Origin: Rhizobium viscosum
GTDB lineage: Bacteria > Pseudomonadota > Alphaproteobacteria > Rhizobiales > Rhizobiaceae
Assembly (NCBI RefSeq): GCF_014873945.1
Contig: NZ_JADBEC010000001.1
Span: 2,676,001 to 2,740,000 of the forward strand
Direction of reading: 5' to 3'
Length of the DNA stretch: 64,000 nucleotides
Part shown: positions 10,473-19,661 of the stretch, piece by piece
How positions within the stretch are numbered: the first letter of the stretch is position 1
How the letters are laid out: every line of letters starts with the position of its first letter
Translations under genes and position numbers: made by a program
The notes under the pieces: generated by a model
Told to the model about the DNA's origin: nothing
What the model saw: only the letters and a program-made list of their open reading frames with translations
The model's database searches: none

Positions 10473-11651
10473 ATGGCAAATACCGCAAAGCCGGACGTGC
10501 GTCCGCAAAACACTCATTTTTCTTCTGGCCCCTGCGCGAAACGTCCTGGTTGGACGCTCGAAGCTCTTTCCGATGCGGCCCTTGGCCGTTCGCACCGCGC
10601 GAAAGTCGGCAAGGCGAAGCTGAAGCAGGCGATCGATCTTACCCGCGAAATTCTGGAAGTGCCTGCGGATTATCGTATCGGCATCGTGCCGGCTTCCGAT
10701 ACCGGCGCTGTCGAGATGGCGCTCTGGTCGCTGCTCGGTGAGCGGGGCGTCGACATGGTTGCCTGGGAGAGCTTCGGCGCCGGCTGGGTTACCGATGTCG
10801 TCAACCAACTCAAGCTGAAGGACGTTCGCAAGATCGAAGCCGGTTACGGCGAACTCCCTGATCTTTCCACCGTCGATTTCGACCGTGACGTGGTCTTCAC
10901 CTGGAACGGCACGACTTCTGGCGTCCGCGTTCCGAATGCCGATTTCATCCCTGCCGACCGCAAGGGCCTGACGATCTGCGATGCGACCTCGGCCGCTTTC
11001 GCGCAGAACCTCGATTTCGCCAAGCTCGATGTCGTCACCTTCTCCTGGCAGAAGGTTCTCGGCGGCGAGGGTGCGCATGGCATCCTTATCCTGTCGCCGC
11101 GTGCCGTCGAACGGCTGGTCTCCTACCAGCCGGCATGGCCGCTGCCGAAGATCTTCCGCCTGACGTCTGGTGGCAAGCTCATCGAAGGCATCTTCCAGGG
11201 CGAGACGATCAATACGCCGTCTATGCTCTGCGTCGAGGACTATATCGATGCGCTTCTCTGGGCCAAGCAGCTTGGCGGCCTCAAGGCCCTGATCGGCCGC
11301 GCCGACGCCAATGCCAAGGCTATCGCCGATTTCGTTGCCGCAAACGACTGGATCGCCAACCTGGCCGTCAAGCCGGAGATCGAATCCAATACGTCAATCT
11401 GCCTGAAGATCGTCGACAAGGATGTGGCTGCTCTGGATGCCGATGGCCAGGCGAATTTCGCCAAGGGTCTCGTCGCCCTCCTCGAAAAGGAAGGCGTCGC
11501 TTATGATATCGGCGCTTACCGCGATGCTCCGTCCGGCCTGCGCATCTGGGCTGGTGCCACGATCGAGACTGCCGACATGCAGAAGCTGATGCCTTGGCTT
11601 TCCTGGGCCTTTGCAACGCAGAAGGCTGCGCTTTCCCAGGCCGCTGCCTGA
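10473..11651 (+). CDS. serC: Phosphoserine aminotransferase SerC
   Basis: PLP enzyme (392 residues) converting 3-phosphohydroxypyruvate to phosphoserine, the second step of serine synthesis; it can also act in pyridoxal synthesis. The opening [14 protein letters not shown] and the PLP-lysine segment [17 protein letters not shown] are diagnostic of the alphaproteobacterial/Methanosarcina-type SerC. The ATG at 10473 follows AAGGG and gives the usual family length; upstream in-frame codons run through the leader RNA. It precedes serA with an 84-base spacer carrying a hairpin, indicating a serCA operon. Confidence 0.96.
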   Translation: MANTAKPDVRPQNTHFSSGPCAKRPGWTLEALSDAALGRSHRAKVGKAKLKQAIDLTREILEVPADYRIGIVPASDTGAVEMALWSLLGERGVDMVAWESFGAGWVTDVVNQLKLKDVRKIEAGYGELPDLSTVDFDRDVVFTWNGTTSGVRVPNADFIPADRKGLTICDATSAAFAQNLDFAKLDVVTFSWQKVLGGEGAHGILILSPRAVERLVSYQPAWPLPKIFRLTSGGKLIEGIFQGETINTPSMLCVEDYIDALLWAKQLGGLKALIGRADANAKAIADFVAANDWIANLAVKPEIESNTSICLKIVDKDVAALDADGQANFAKGLVALLEKEGVAYDIGAYRDAPSGLRIWAGATIETADMQKLMPWLSWAFATQKAALSQAAA

Positions 11652-11664
11652 TGTGATCGCATCC

Positions 11665-11686
11665 GGCTCCGCCTGATGGCGGAGCC
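11665..11686 (+). promoter_or_regulatory. Perfect intercistronic hairpin between serC and serA
   Basis: GGCTCCGCC-TGAT-GGCGGAGCC, a 9-bp perfect stem without a following T run. It is not a typical terminator; it more likely protects the upstream message end or modulates serA expression. Confidence 0.6.
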
Positions 11687-11735
11687 TCGCATTCCCAATT
11701 CAAGTTTATCGCTGAACTCTTTGAAGGAGGCCCCA

Positions 11736-13331
11736 ATGGCACCTCGCGTTCTCGTATCCGACGAACTGTCGGAAACTGCCGTCCAGATCTTCCGTGATCG
11801 CGGCGTCGAAGTCGATTTCCAGCCGCAGCTCGGCAAGGACAAGGACAAGCTGTTCGAAGTCATCGGCAATTATGATGGCCTTGCCATCCGTTCTGCCACC
11901 AAGGTGACGGAGAAGATCATCGAAGCCGCCAAGAACCTCAAGGTCGTCGGCCGCGCCGGTATCGGCGTCGACAATGTCGATATCCCGGCTGCATCGCGTC
12001 GCGGTATCATCGTCATGAACACGCCGTTCGGCAACTCGATCACGACGGCCGAACACGCGATTGCCCTGATGTTTGCGGTTGCCCGCCAGCTTCCGGCTGC
12101 CGATACGTCCACGCAGGCCGGCAAGTGGGAAAAGTCGAAATTCATGGGTGTTGAGATCACCGGCAAGATACTCGGCGTCATCGGCGCCGGCAATATCGGC
12201 TCCATCGTCTGCGCCCGCGCCATCGGTCTGAAGATGCACGTCGTTGCCTATGACCCGTTCCTCTCCAAGGAGCGCGCCGAGGAAATGGGCGTCACCAAGG
12301 TCGAGCTCGACGAGCTGCTCGCCCAGGCCGATTTCATCACGCTGCACGTGCCGATGACGGACAAAACGCGCGGTATCCTGAACAGGGAAGCGCTTGCCAA
12401 GACCAAGCCCGGCGTTCGCATCATCAACTGTGCCCGCGGCGGTCTCGTCGACGAGGCAGCGCTTGCCGATGCCATCAAGTCCGGCCATGTCGCCGGCGCC
12501 GCCTTTGACGTCTTCGAAGTCGAGCCTGCCAAGGAAAGCCCGCTCTTCGGCCTGCCGAACGTCGTCTGCACGCCGCATCTCGGCGCCTCGACCACCGAAG
12601 CGCAAGAAAACGTCGCTTTGCAGGTTGCCGAGCAGATGGCCGATTACCTCGTCAAGGGTGCGGTTTCGAACGCCATCAACATGCCCTCGATCACCGCGGA
12701 AGAAGCACCGATCCTGAAGCCGTTTATCAAGCTCGCCGATGTTCTCGGCGCCTTCGTGGGCCAGGTCACGGAAGAGCCGATCAAGGAAATCGAGATCCTT
12801 TACGATGGCGTCACGGCCAACATGAACACCCGCGCGCTGACCTCTGCGGTCCTCGCCGGCCTGATCCGCTCGCAGGTGGCCGACGTCAACATGGTTTCGG
12901 CGCCCGTCATGATCAAGGAAAAGGGCATCATCCTCTCCGAGGTCAAGCGTGATAAGTCGGGTGTTTTCGATGGCTATATCAAGCTGACGGTGACGACGGA
13001 ATCCATGACGCGTTCGATCGCCGGCACGGTCTTCTCTGACGGCAAGCCGCGCTTCATCCAGATCAAGGGCATCAACCTCGACGCCGATGTCGGAAGCCAC
13101 ATGATCTATATCACCAATACCGACGTTCCCGGCATGATCGGCTTCATCGGTACGACGCTTGGTGCTGCCGGCGTCAACATCGCCAATTTCCAGCTCGGCC
13201 GTGACAAGCAGGGGGGCGACGCCATTGCGCTGCTCTACGTTGACGGCACGGTTGACGACGTCGTGCTAGGCCAGTTGACCGCCAATTCGGCGATCCGCCA
13301 GGCAAAGCTGCTGGCCTTCAACGTCGACTGA
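11736..13331 (+). CDS. serA: D-3-phosphoglycerate dehydrogenase SerA (long form)
   Basis: First enzyme of serine synthesis, oxidising 3-phosphoglycerate with NAD. The 531 residues carry the catalytic/NAD domains (GRAGIGVDNVD, LGVIGAGNIGSIV, NCARGGLVDEAAL, TPHLGAST), then the intervening domain and a C-terminal ACT domain (DVPGMIGFIGTTLGAAGVNIANFQLGR) likely to sense serine. This is the long class of SerA. The start is fixed by a GAAGGAGG site ending six bases before the ATG. It is the second gene of the serCA operon. Confidence 0.97.
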   Translation: MAPRVLVSDELSETAVQIFRDRGVEVDFQPQLGKDKDKLFEVIGNYDGLAIRSATKVTEKIIEAAKNLKVVGRAGIGVDNVDIPAASRRGIIVMNTPFGNSITTAEHAIALMFAVARQLPAADTSTQAGKWEKSKFMGVEITGKILGVIGAGNIGSIVCARAIGLKMHVVAYDPFLSKERAEEMGVTKVELDELLAQADFITLHVPMTDKTRGILNREALAKTKPGVRIINCARGGLVDEAALADAIKSGHVAGAAFDVFEVEPAKESPLFGLPNVVCTPHLGASTTEAQENVALQVAEQMADYLVKGAVSNAINMPSITAEEAPILKPFIKLADVLGAFVGQVTEEPIKEIEILYDGVTANMNTRALTSAVLAGLIRSQVADVNMVSAPVMIKEKGIILSEVKRDKSGVFDGYIKLTVTTESMTRSIAGTVFSDGKPRFIQIKGINLDADVGSHMIYITNTDVPGMIGFIGTTLGAAGVNIANFQLGRDKQGGDAIALLYVDGTVDDVVLGQLTANSAIRQAKLLAFNVD

Positions 13332-13354
13332 GTTTTCCTCCCAAGGAAAGACGT

Positions 13355-13388
13355 GAAAAAACCAGCTCGGTCTCCGTGCCGGTTTTTT
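13355..13388 (+). terminator. Terminator after serA
   Basis: AAAAAACC and GGTTTTTT arms around an imperfect GC stem, 24 bases after the serA stop. The A and T tracts on both sides could make it work in both directions toward the convergent small gene. Confidence 0.82.
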
Positions 13389-13422
13389 ACATGGTCCATC
13401 GCATGTCATTAGTGACCTGCGA

Positions 13423-13638
13423 TCAGTGGCGGGTGGCGTTGGTGTCGTGATGCAAAAAAGTGTCTCTGCTCGCGTCGAAAACCCTGAAGAACTCGTCCCA
13501 GGAAATGTTCTCGACAGAACTTTCCTGCCTGCCGAAATCAACGCCGACGAGGCCGCTTTTCATCCGGGCGGGATGGCCGCCGCGGGCCTCGATCCATTCC
13601 CGGATTTTATCGTGATCTGTCATTGCGGATGTGCCCAT
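13423..13638 (-). CDS. Small conserved hypothetical protein
   Basis: A protein of about 71 residues with the look of a folded soluble domain: TDHDKIREWIEARGGHPARM, a GVDFG turn, then ISWDEFFRVFDASRDTFLHH. Small rhizobial proteins with the pattern D.IREWIE.RGG.PA ... DFG ... ISW.EFF..F are familiar to me, but I know no assigned function. The ATG at 13638 is preferred because GGAGG lies about five bases upstream; a downstream ATG at 13623 also fits. The gene is convergent with serA. Confidence 0.65.
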   Translation of the reverse strand: MGTSAMTDHDKIREWIEARGGHPARMKSGLVGVDFGRQESSVENISWDEFFRVFDASRDTFLHHDTNATRH

Positions 13639-13900
13639 CATCGCCTCCATCCAGATGGGTTGTATTTTCAACCGGAAATAACTCTTTGGAAATGATTTGG
13701 TTCCACCTCACAATCAGGCCTGCGGTCAAGCCCTCGACTTGACCAGCCACTGAAACACTCGACCAAGCCGTGAAATGGCCGGTTTAAGAAACTTTCACTG
13801 CTTATTTTACAGGCGTGCGCTCAAAGTTTGAGCCTCTTATGATTGTGATTTTATTTAGCTTTCTCGGCTATACCACTTTCAATATTGGTTCCAATTTTGC

Positions 13901-15994
13901 GTGAATTTCTCAATGGCCTCGTTTCAGACGATATCCGGGCAATCCGAAGCTCTTGTTGATGATTTCCGTTCGCTGTTTACCACGCATCCCTCTCCTATGT
14001 GGGTCTACGATCCGGATACGCTGCGCTTCCTGATCGTCAATGATGCGGCGCTCATGCTCTATGGTTACAGCGCGGAGGACTACGAAGGCATGACCGTGCT
14101 CGATATCCGTCCGGCTGCCGAACGGGAGCGGATGCTTAGCGCCGTTCATGAGCGCACTGACATGGAGAAGGCTGAGCGCTGGACGCATCTGAAGGCCAAT
14201 GGCGAGGCCATCGAAGTTCTGACCTACGGCCGGGAAGTGCGCTTCGAAGGAAGGGCTGCGATCCTGGCGATCGTGCAGGACCGTACCGAGGTGAATGCCG
14301 CACAGCGCCAGATCACCGATACACGTTCGCTGCTGGACAGCATCGTCGACAACCTGCCAGTCGGCGTCTTCGTGAAGGATATGGAGGAGGATGGCCGCTA
14401 CATCCTGCTGAACGAGGCGTGCGGCGAGATCATGGGCTTTCATACCGGCGACGTGGTTGGAAAGACGGACCGGGACTTCTTCCCCTCCGAGCAAACTGTT
14501 ATCTTTCGCGAACAGGATCACGAGGCGTTCGTCGCCGGTGCGACGATCAGCTTCGAGGAGACAATGGAGCGGGCCGACGGCGGCAAGCGAATCCTTCGCA
14601 CCGTCAAGCGTGCCTTGCCGGTGCCTGAAGGGAAGGAGCCGCGCTATCTGCTGGGCATCTCTCACGACGTGACGGAAGAGCGCGCAGTGGAGGCGAGGCT
14701 TGCGCATCTTGCCATGCATGACTCGCTGACGCGCCTGCCGAACCGTGCGGCCTTCTCCAAACATATCCGCAAGCAGGCCATTACCGCTTCTATCGAAAAG
14801 CCGGTGGCGCTGCTCTACATCGACGTCGACCATTTCAAGACAATCAACGACAGCAAAGGTCACGCCGCAGGCGATGCGCTTCTCTGCCAGGTAGCGGAAC
14901 GCCTGCTGGCGCTTGCCGATGGGGATGACCTCGTGGCGCGTCTTGGCGGTGATGAATTCGCGGTCGTGCTGCAGCTTGTCGAGCCCGACCGGGCAGAGCG
15001 TTTTGCCGATCTGCTGCTCAGGTCGCTTGCCAGGGCTTTTGACCTCGACGGCACGCGGGAGCATGTCACCTGCAGCATCGGCATTGCGCTGGCTCCTGTC
15101 GATGCTGCCGAAGCTGATGTGCTGATGCGCCATGCCGATCTTGCGCTCTATGCCGCTAAGGAAAGCGGTCGCTCGACCTATCGTTTCTATGAGCCCGCGA
15201 TGCGGCTCGAGGCCGAGCGTCGTCATCATCTGACCGGTGAACTGCGTGATGCGCTGGAACACGGGCAGTTCGAGCTTTACTACCAGCCCATCGTCCAGCT
15301 CGAGGATGATGGCATCGGCGGTTTCGAGGCGCTGATCCGCTGGCGGCATCCGGTGCGCGGTCTTGTGCCGCCGATGGAGTTCATCCCGTTGGCGGAGGAG
15401 ACGGGACTGATCATTCCGATCGGTGACTGGGTGCTGCGGGAAGCCTGCCGTGCGGCCGCTTCCTGGCCGGGCCATCTGAAGATCGCGGTCAATCTGTCCG
15501 TCAGCCAGTTCCGCCATGCAAGCCTGCTTGCCAGCGTCGTCGCGGCACTCGATGAGACGGGTCTGCGCCCCGAACGGCTGGAAATCGAGATCACCGAATC
15601 CGTCTTCCTGGCCGATGTGGTGCAGAGCCTGCCGCTGCTTCGGGCGCTGAAGGAACTCGGCGTTCGCATTGCCATCGACGATTTTGGCACGGGCTATTCT
15701 TCGCTCAGCTATCTGCGTGCCTTCACTTTCGACAAGATCAAGCTCGACCGCAGTTTCGTGTCCGACATCGAGACGGATCCCGGCAATCTGGCGATCATAC
15801 GTGCCGTGGCCGGCATCGGTTCCGGCTTCAATGCGGTTACACTCGCCGAAGGCATCGAAACCGAGGAGCAGTTGCAGAAGCTGCGGGCCGAAGGGTTCAG
15901 CGAGGTGCAGGGCTATCTTCTCGGCAGACCCATGCCGCAGCATGAGGCCGAAGCACTGATCTACGGACGCCAGCTCAAGCAGGCGTCAGGCTGA
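13901..15994 (+). CDS. PAS-PAS-GGDEF-EAL cyclic-di-GMP signalling protein
   Basis: A 697-residue cytoplasmic sensor with two N-terminal PAS domains: about 20-130 (HPSPMWVYDPDTLRFLIVNDAA) and 140-265 (LLDSIVDNLPVGVFVKDME). A GGDEF domain at about 275-430 has intact GGDEF (RLGGDEFAVVL). The C-terminal EAL domain keeps the catalytic signature (GGFEALIRW, AIDDFGTGYSSL, LKIDRSF-like LKLDRSFVSD). Both motifs look competent, so it could make or break down c-di-GMP. No transmembrane helix is apparent. It starts at GTG 13901 or ATG 13913; neither has a strong ribosome site. Its 3' end overlaps the convergent LysR gene by nine bases. Confidence 0.92.
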   Translation: MNFSMASFQTISGQSEALVDDFRSLFTTHPSPMWVYDPDTLRFLIVNDAALMLYGYSAEDYEGMTVLDIRPAAERERMLSAVHERTDMEKAERWTHLKANGEAIEVLTYGREVRFEGRAAILAIVQDRTEVNAAQRQITDTRSLLDSIVDNLPVGVFVKDMEEDGRYILLNEACGEIMGFHTGDVVGKTDRDFFPSEQTVIFREQDHEAFVAGATISFEETMERADGGKRILRTVKRALPVPEGKEPRYLLGISHDVTEERAVEARLAHLAMHDSLTRLPNRAAFSKHIRKQAITASIEKPVALLYIDVDHFKTINDSKGHAAGDALLCQVAERLLALADGDDLVARLGGDEFAVVLQLVEPDRAERFADLLLRSLARAFDLDGTREHVTCSIGIALAPVDAAEADVLMRHADLALYAAKESGRSTYRFYEPAMRLEAERRHHLTGELRDALEHGQFELYYQPIVQLEDDGIGGFEALIRWRHPVRGLVPPMEFIPLAEETGLIIPIGDWVLREACRAAASWPGHLKIAVNLSVSQFRHASLLASVVAALDETGLRPERLEIEITESVFLADVVQSLPLLRALKELGVRIAIDDFGTGYSSLSYLRAFTFDKIKLDRSFVSDIETDPGNLAIIRAVAGIGSGFNAVTLAEGIETEEQLQKLRAEGFSEVQGYLLGRPMPQHEAEALIYGRQLKQASG

Positions 15995-16864
15995 GATCAT
16001 CGCATCGAAAGCATCGGCCGCCTTGCTGCGATAGCGCTCCTCATGGCGCAGCAGGAAAAAGGGACGCGGCAGGGGTGGCACATTCACCTCGGTGAGAAGA
16101 CCGTTGCGCAACTTCATAGAAACAACGCTCCGTGACATCAGTGTCGCGCCGATGCCAGCTTCGACGACGCCGACGAGCGGCTCGTTCTCCGGCAGCACCA
16201 TCGCCACATCAAGCGCATCGATATCGAGGCCGGCCCTTCGCAGAAGGCTTTCGAAGGCGAGGCGGGTGCCGGACCCCTGCTCGCGCAGGACCCATTGCGT
16301 CTGAGGAAAATCGCTCGGGCCGCGTGATTTGCCGTCCGCCCATGGGTGATTGGAGGCAACGACAACGATCATCTCGTCCAGGGCGACCTGCCTTGCCGAA
16401 ACGCCGCGCCTGTCGCTCGGCCACTCGATAAGGCCCACTTCCACCTCGCCACTGGCAACGGCGTCAGACACTTCAGCTGTGTTGCCGATGCGGATTTCCA
16501 ATTCGATGCCCGGATAATTTCGGCGGAACGTGGCAAGCCGCGGCGACAGCCAATAGCCGCCGATTGTCTGGCTCGCCATGATCGTGAGCTCTCCATGCAT
16601 GAGGCCGGAGAGGTCCATGAGAGCGGCTTCCGCCGCCTTTGCGCTGGCAAGCACGGCCTGTGCTTCCTTCAGGAACAGCTGGCCGGTCCGGTTCAGCACG
16701 ATCGAACGGCCGACACGGTCGAAGAGGGTGACGCCGTGTCGTGTCTCCAATGCGGTGATTGCGGCGCTGACGGCCGACTGGGTCATGTTCAGGTGCGCTG
16801 CCGCCTTCGTGATGTGCTGACGCGCTGCCACCTCTACGAATATTCTGAGCTGCTCCAGTGTCAT
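15986..16864 (-). CDS. LysR family transcriptional regulator
   Basis: A 292-residue regulator with the N-terminal LysR winged helix (MTLEQLRIFVEVAARQHITKA, QSAVSAAITALETRHGVTLFDR). The periplasmic-binding-protein-like effector domain follows (LTIMASQTIGGYWLSP, VGLIEWPSDRRG). It is divergent from the TDT-family transporter at 16972. The 107-base gap holds a perfect 15-base palindrome with the LysR T-N11-A character, so it probably controls that exporter. The inducer is unknown; the sequence resembles the CysL/CbbR branch only loosely. Confidence 0.88.
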   Translation of the reverse strand: MTLEQLRIFVEVAARQHITKAAAHLNMTQSAVSAAITALETRHGVTLFDRVGRSIVLNRTGQLFLKEAQAVLASAKAAEAALMDLSGLMHGELTIMASQTIGGYWLSPRLATFRRNYPGIELEIRIGNTAEVSDAVASGEVEVGLIEWPSDRRGVSARQVALDEMIVVVASNHPWADGKSRGPSDFPQTQWVLREQGSGTRLAFESLLRRAGLDIDALDVAMVLPENEPLVGVVEAGIGATLMSRSVVSMKLRNGLLTEVNVPPLPRPFFLLRHEERYRSKAADAFDAMISA

Positions 16865-16881
16865 GCCGCCTCCATTGATAA

Positions 16882-16896
16882 TTCGATTTTATCGAA
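16882..16896. promoter_or_regulatory. Candidate LysR operator (perfect palindrome)
   Basis: TTCGAT-TTT-ATCGAA, a perfect 15-base palindrome 18 bases upstream of the LysR start and 76 bases upstream of the transporter. It is flanked by further GATAA-rich sequence, as expected for multi-site LysR binding. Confidence 0.6.
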
Positions 16897-16971
16897 CGGA
16901 ATGATAAAGATAAATCGTTGGAAGCGATTATTTTGTGCCGTTATGAAAGCGGTCAACGAAAGGAATTCGCC

Positions 16972-18096
16972 ATGACCGTCTTGCACCTATCTCCTCCTGT
17001 CCCGATTGTTCGCTCGAGGACGCATGTCTTGCGCCACTTCACGCCGAACTGGTTTGCGACGACAATGGGGACCGGCATCCTTGCCGTCTGCTTCGGTCAG
17101 TTTCCGGATTTGCCGGCAGTCCACGCGTCAGGCGAGATGCTGTGGCTCGCGAATATTGGCCTGTTTGCCGTGCTGACCTGCATCTATGCCGGAAAGTGGC
17201 TTCTGTATCCCGGCGCTGCATTGAGGGCATTCGACCATCCAGTCGTTTCGATGTTCTTCGGCTGCATTCCGATGGGCCTCGCAACCATCGTGAATGGTTT
17301 CCTGATCTTCGGACCGGGCCTTTTTGGCGAAATAAGCATCTCTATCGCGGCGGAGCTGTGGTGGGTGGACGCAGCGCTGGCGGTTCTGGCGGGACTTGCC
17401 ATTCCACTGGTCATGTTCACGCGGCAGCAGCATGTAATCGAGCATATGAGCGCCGTCTGGCTATTGCCGATCGTTGCCTCTGAGGTCGCAGCTGCAAGCG
17501 GCGGATTATTGGTGCCGCATCTCGCCGAAGGCGCGCAGCTTCCGGTGCTTTTTGCGAGTTTCGCGCTCTGGTCCTGCTCGGTGCCGCTGGCGCTCGGCGT
17601 CCTCGTTATCCTCTTCCTGCGCCTTGCCCTGCACAAGCTGCCGCACGCCAGCATGGCAGCGACGAGCTTTCTTGCCCTCGGTCCTGTAGGTACCGGCGCA
17701 CTCGGCCTTGCTCTGTTTTCCATCAATGGCGGGCAAGCTCTTGCAGCCGGCGGCCTTGGCGCGCTGGTTCCGGCGATTTCAGGTGCGGCTTTGCTTGGTG
17801 CTGTCCTGCTTTGGGGCTATGGCCTCTGGTGGCTTGGTCTGGCGGTTGCCATCACCATCAACCACCTGCGGCAGGGCTTGCCCTTCAATCTCGGCTGGTG
17901 GGGTTACACCTTCCCGATCGGCGTCTATGCTGTCGCGACGCTGCGGCTTTCGAGTATCTTTCCGCTGCCGGCACTGGCAGGGTTCGGAGAGGTTCTGGTC
18001 GCAGTCCTTGCCGCGATTTGGGTCGTCGTCGCCGTCCGCACGAGCTGCGGCGCCTATAATGGTTCGCTCTTCGCCGATCCGAGCCTGGAGAGTTGA
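16972..18096 (+). CDS. TDT/SLAC1-family anion transporter
   Basis: A 374-residue membrane protein of the tellurite-resistance/dicarboxylate transporter family (TehA, Mae1, sulfite exporter SSU1, plant SLAC1). The family start HFTPNWFATTMGTGILAVCFGQFP is clear, and about ten hydrophobic helices follow. Known members move sulfite, malate or other anions; the substrate here cannot be told from sequence. The ATG at 16972 follows AAAGGAATT. It is divergent from a LysR regulator that probably controls it, and is followed by a small peptide gene and a terminator. Confidence 0.85.
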   Translation: MTVLHLSPPVPIVRSRTHVLRHFTPNWFATTMGTGILAVCFGQFPDLPAVHASGEMLWLANIGLFAVLTCIYAGKWLLYPGAALRAFDHPVVSMFFGCIPMGLATIVNGFLIFGPGLFGEISISIAAELWWVDAALAVLAGLAIPLVMFTRQQHVIEHMSAVWLLPIVASEVAAASGGLLVPHLAEGAQLPVLFASFALWSCSVPLALGVLVILFLRLALHKLPHASMAATSFLALGPVGTGALGLALFSINGGQALAAGGLGALVPAISGAALLGAVLLWGYGLWWLGLAVAITINHLRQGLPFNLGWWGYTFPIGVYAVATLRLSSIFPLPALAGFGEVLVAVLAAIWVVVAVRTSCGAYNGSLFADPSLES

Positions 18097-18191
18097 TCGC
18101 CTGGCGCCTACACAACTGCCTCAATCATTCGTTATTTGGAGAATGCAAGTCAGCATTGCATACTCTGGGCGGGCTGAAAAAGGAGGAGCAC

Positions 18192-18293
18192 ATGAAACGC
18201 TATACCCTGTCGATGATCGGTCTGGCGCTCGTGACTGCCATCATCGCCAATCCGAGCATCGCACTTGCCTGCAACAAGCTGATCGGCGCCTGA
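18192..18293 (+). CDS. 33-residue signal-peptide-like micropeptide
   Basis: Very short gene with a strong AAAGGAGGAG ribosome site six bases before the ATG and its own terminator. The peptide begins MKRYTLSMIGLALVTAI, a basic N-region plus hydrophobic core. It ends with an A-x-A-like cleavage site (IALA) followed by only seven residues, including one Cys (CNKLIGA). It may be exported and cleaved to a tiny product, remain as a membrane peptide, or be a leader. It lies about 95 bases after the TDT transporter on the same strand. No known family is recognised. Confidence 0.55.
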   Translation: MKRYTLSMIGLALVTAIIANPSIALACNKLIGA

Positions 18294-18317
18294 GCCGATA
18301 TCGCCCATCCTTTTCCT

Positions 18318-18346
18318 AAAGGCGCAGCTCCGGCTGCGCCTTTTTT
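18318..18346 (+). terminator. Terminator after the micropeptide gene
   Basis: GGCGCAGC-TCCG-GCTGCGCC stem flanked by AAA and TTTTTT (18318-18346), a textbook intrinsic terminator. Confidence 0.92.
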
Positions 18347-18446
18347 GATGGCTGTCTCCTTCCTGTGCTGCATCGCAAACCAGGGCATGCGGCTGATCAT
18401 GATGCGCAGCCCGCCCGCGCAGACAAGGCGCGGGCGCGGAACAGGC

Positions 18447-19403
18447 CTATCGCGTCGGGGCTTCTATGTCGCCTTCCACCGGTGTCGTGGCGATCTGCGA
18501 TTGTGCGTCGCCGGAGGCAACCGCTGCGGGCAGGGGTACCTGGCGCTTGCGTTCACGGATCAGCGTCAGTAGGCCTGAGCAGATGATGAGCACGATACCG
18601 AGAGCCATGGGCAGGTCGACGCTATCGTTGAAAAACAGATAGCCGAAGGCGATTGCCCAGATCATCTGGCTGTATTGCGGGGTCGCGATCAGCGTTGCCG
18701 GGGCAAGGCGTGCTGCCGTCATCAGCATCACGTTGCCGGCTGCCCCCAGCAGGCCGTAGCTTGCGAGAAAGAGCCATTGCTGCGGACTTGGCACCACCAC
18801 CTGTGAGAGCATGAGCAGGCCGCTGACGATGAGGGTGCCGAGCAGCGAGGCGCCATAAAGCGAAAGGCGCTTTTCGGCCGGGCCGAGCTTGCGGAGGATG
18901 ACGATGGCGATGGCCGCCGAGATTGCGCCGATGGTTGCCGCCAGATGGCCGACGGACAGTTCGCGGAAGCCGGGCCTGAGAACCACGAGCACGCCGAGGA
19001 AGCCGACGATGACGGCGGCCCAGCGCTGCCAGCGCACGTCTTCCTTCAGGAGGATCACCGAGAGAATGGTAACGAAGGAGGGCAGCAGGAAGAGCAGGCA
19101 GAAGGCTTCTGCCATCGGCAGCTTGGTGAAGGTGATGATGGAGGCGATTGCGCCGGTTGCGCCGGCGACGAAGCGCACCAGCCAGAGCGGCCGGTTCGTC
19201 GTCCTGAAAATGTCCAGCCATGAATCGCCTGGCCCCTTGATAAAGGGCAGGGCTGCTAAGCTGAGGATCGCACCCGTAAAGGCGACCTGGAGGGAAGGAA
19301 CCGTGCCATGCAGGGCCTTGATAGATGCATCACTGAAGGCAAAGACGGCATAGGCCGCAAATGCGACAAGGACGCCACGAAGCGTGGTGGAGGCGGCTGT
19401 CAT
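18447..19403 (-). CDS. DMT superfamily transporter (EamA domains)
   Basis: A 318-residue inner-membrane protein with about ten helices arranged as two EamA repeats (first VLVAFAAYAVFAFSDASIKAL through FLGVLVVLRPGF; second IVILRKLGPAEKRLSLYGA through PMALGIVLIICSGLLTLIRERKR). Family members export amino acids or metabolites. Helix-end motifs such as GFLGVLVVLRPG are typical. The C-tail is hydrophilic. The gene stands alone between the micropeptide terminator and mnmA and is transcribed away from mnmA; the substrate is unknown. Confidence 0.88.
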   Translation of the reverse strand: MTAASTTLRGVLVAFAAYAVFAFSDASIKALHGTVPSLQVAFTGAILSLAALPFIKGPGDSWLDIFRTTNRPLWLVRFVAGATGAIASIITFTKLPMAEAFCLLFLLPSFVTILSVILLKEDVRWQRWAAVIVGFLGVLVVLRPGFRELSVGHLAATIGAISAAIAIVILRKLGPAEKRLSLYGASLLGTLIVSGLLMLSQVVVPSPQQWLFLASYGLLGAAGNVMLMTAARLAPATLIATPQYSQMIWAIAFGYLFFNDSVDLPMALGIVLIICSGLLTLIRERKRQVPLPAAVASGDAQSQIATTPVEGDIEAPTR

Positions 19404-19525
19404 TTATCCGAATCTTTAAAAAGGTGGGTCAGTTCATCTACGGGATGAAATACGGCCTATCAAAGGTCGATTGCGAATAGCTGCAATGCGTGACCCGCGC
19501 ATGACGCTGCCGGAAAAGCCGGCCC

Positions 19526-19554
19526 TTGCGCGGAGACGCAATAGTTTCTATATC
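19526..19554 (+). promoter_or_regulatory. Candidate sigma70 promoter for mnmA
   Basis: TTGCGC, then 17 bases, then TATATC, about 108 bases upstream of the mnmA GTG. It is a reasonable housekeeping-type promoter in an otherwise unexplained 258-base gap between the divergent eamA and mnmA genes. Confidence 0.4.
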
Positions 19555-19661
19555 CGTCGCCCATGCAAGCTGGCGGCCGATCCCGCCGGAACACAGGAAA
19601 TCCGCCACATTCCGACGTGAGAAAGGGCGGATCGAAACAGCACAGAATTTGGCAGTACCCC

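Noticed and set aside
13672..13900. Repeated CTCGAC-type segments before the PAS-GGDEF-EAL gene
   Set aside because: The two similar stretches (CTCGACTTGACCAGCC and CTCGACCAAGCC) are too short and too divergent to call a repeat family or operator.
13910..15943. Long open frame antisense to the PAS-GGDEF-EAL gene
   Set aside because: Shadow of the coding strand; no recognisable domain and no ribosome site.
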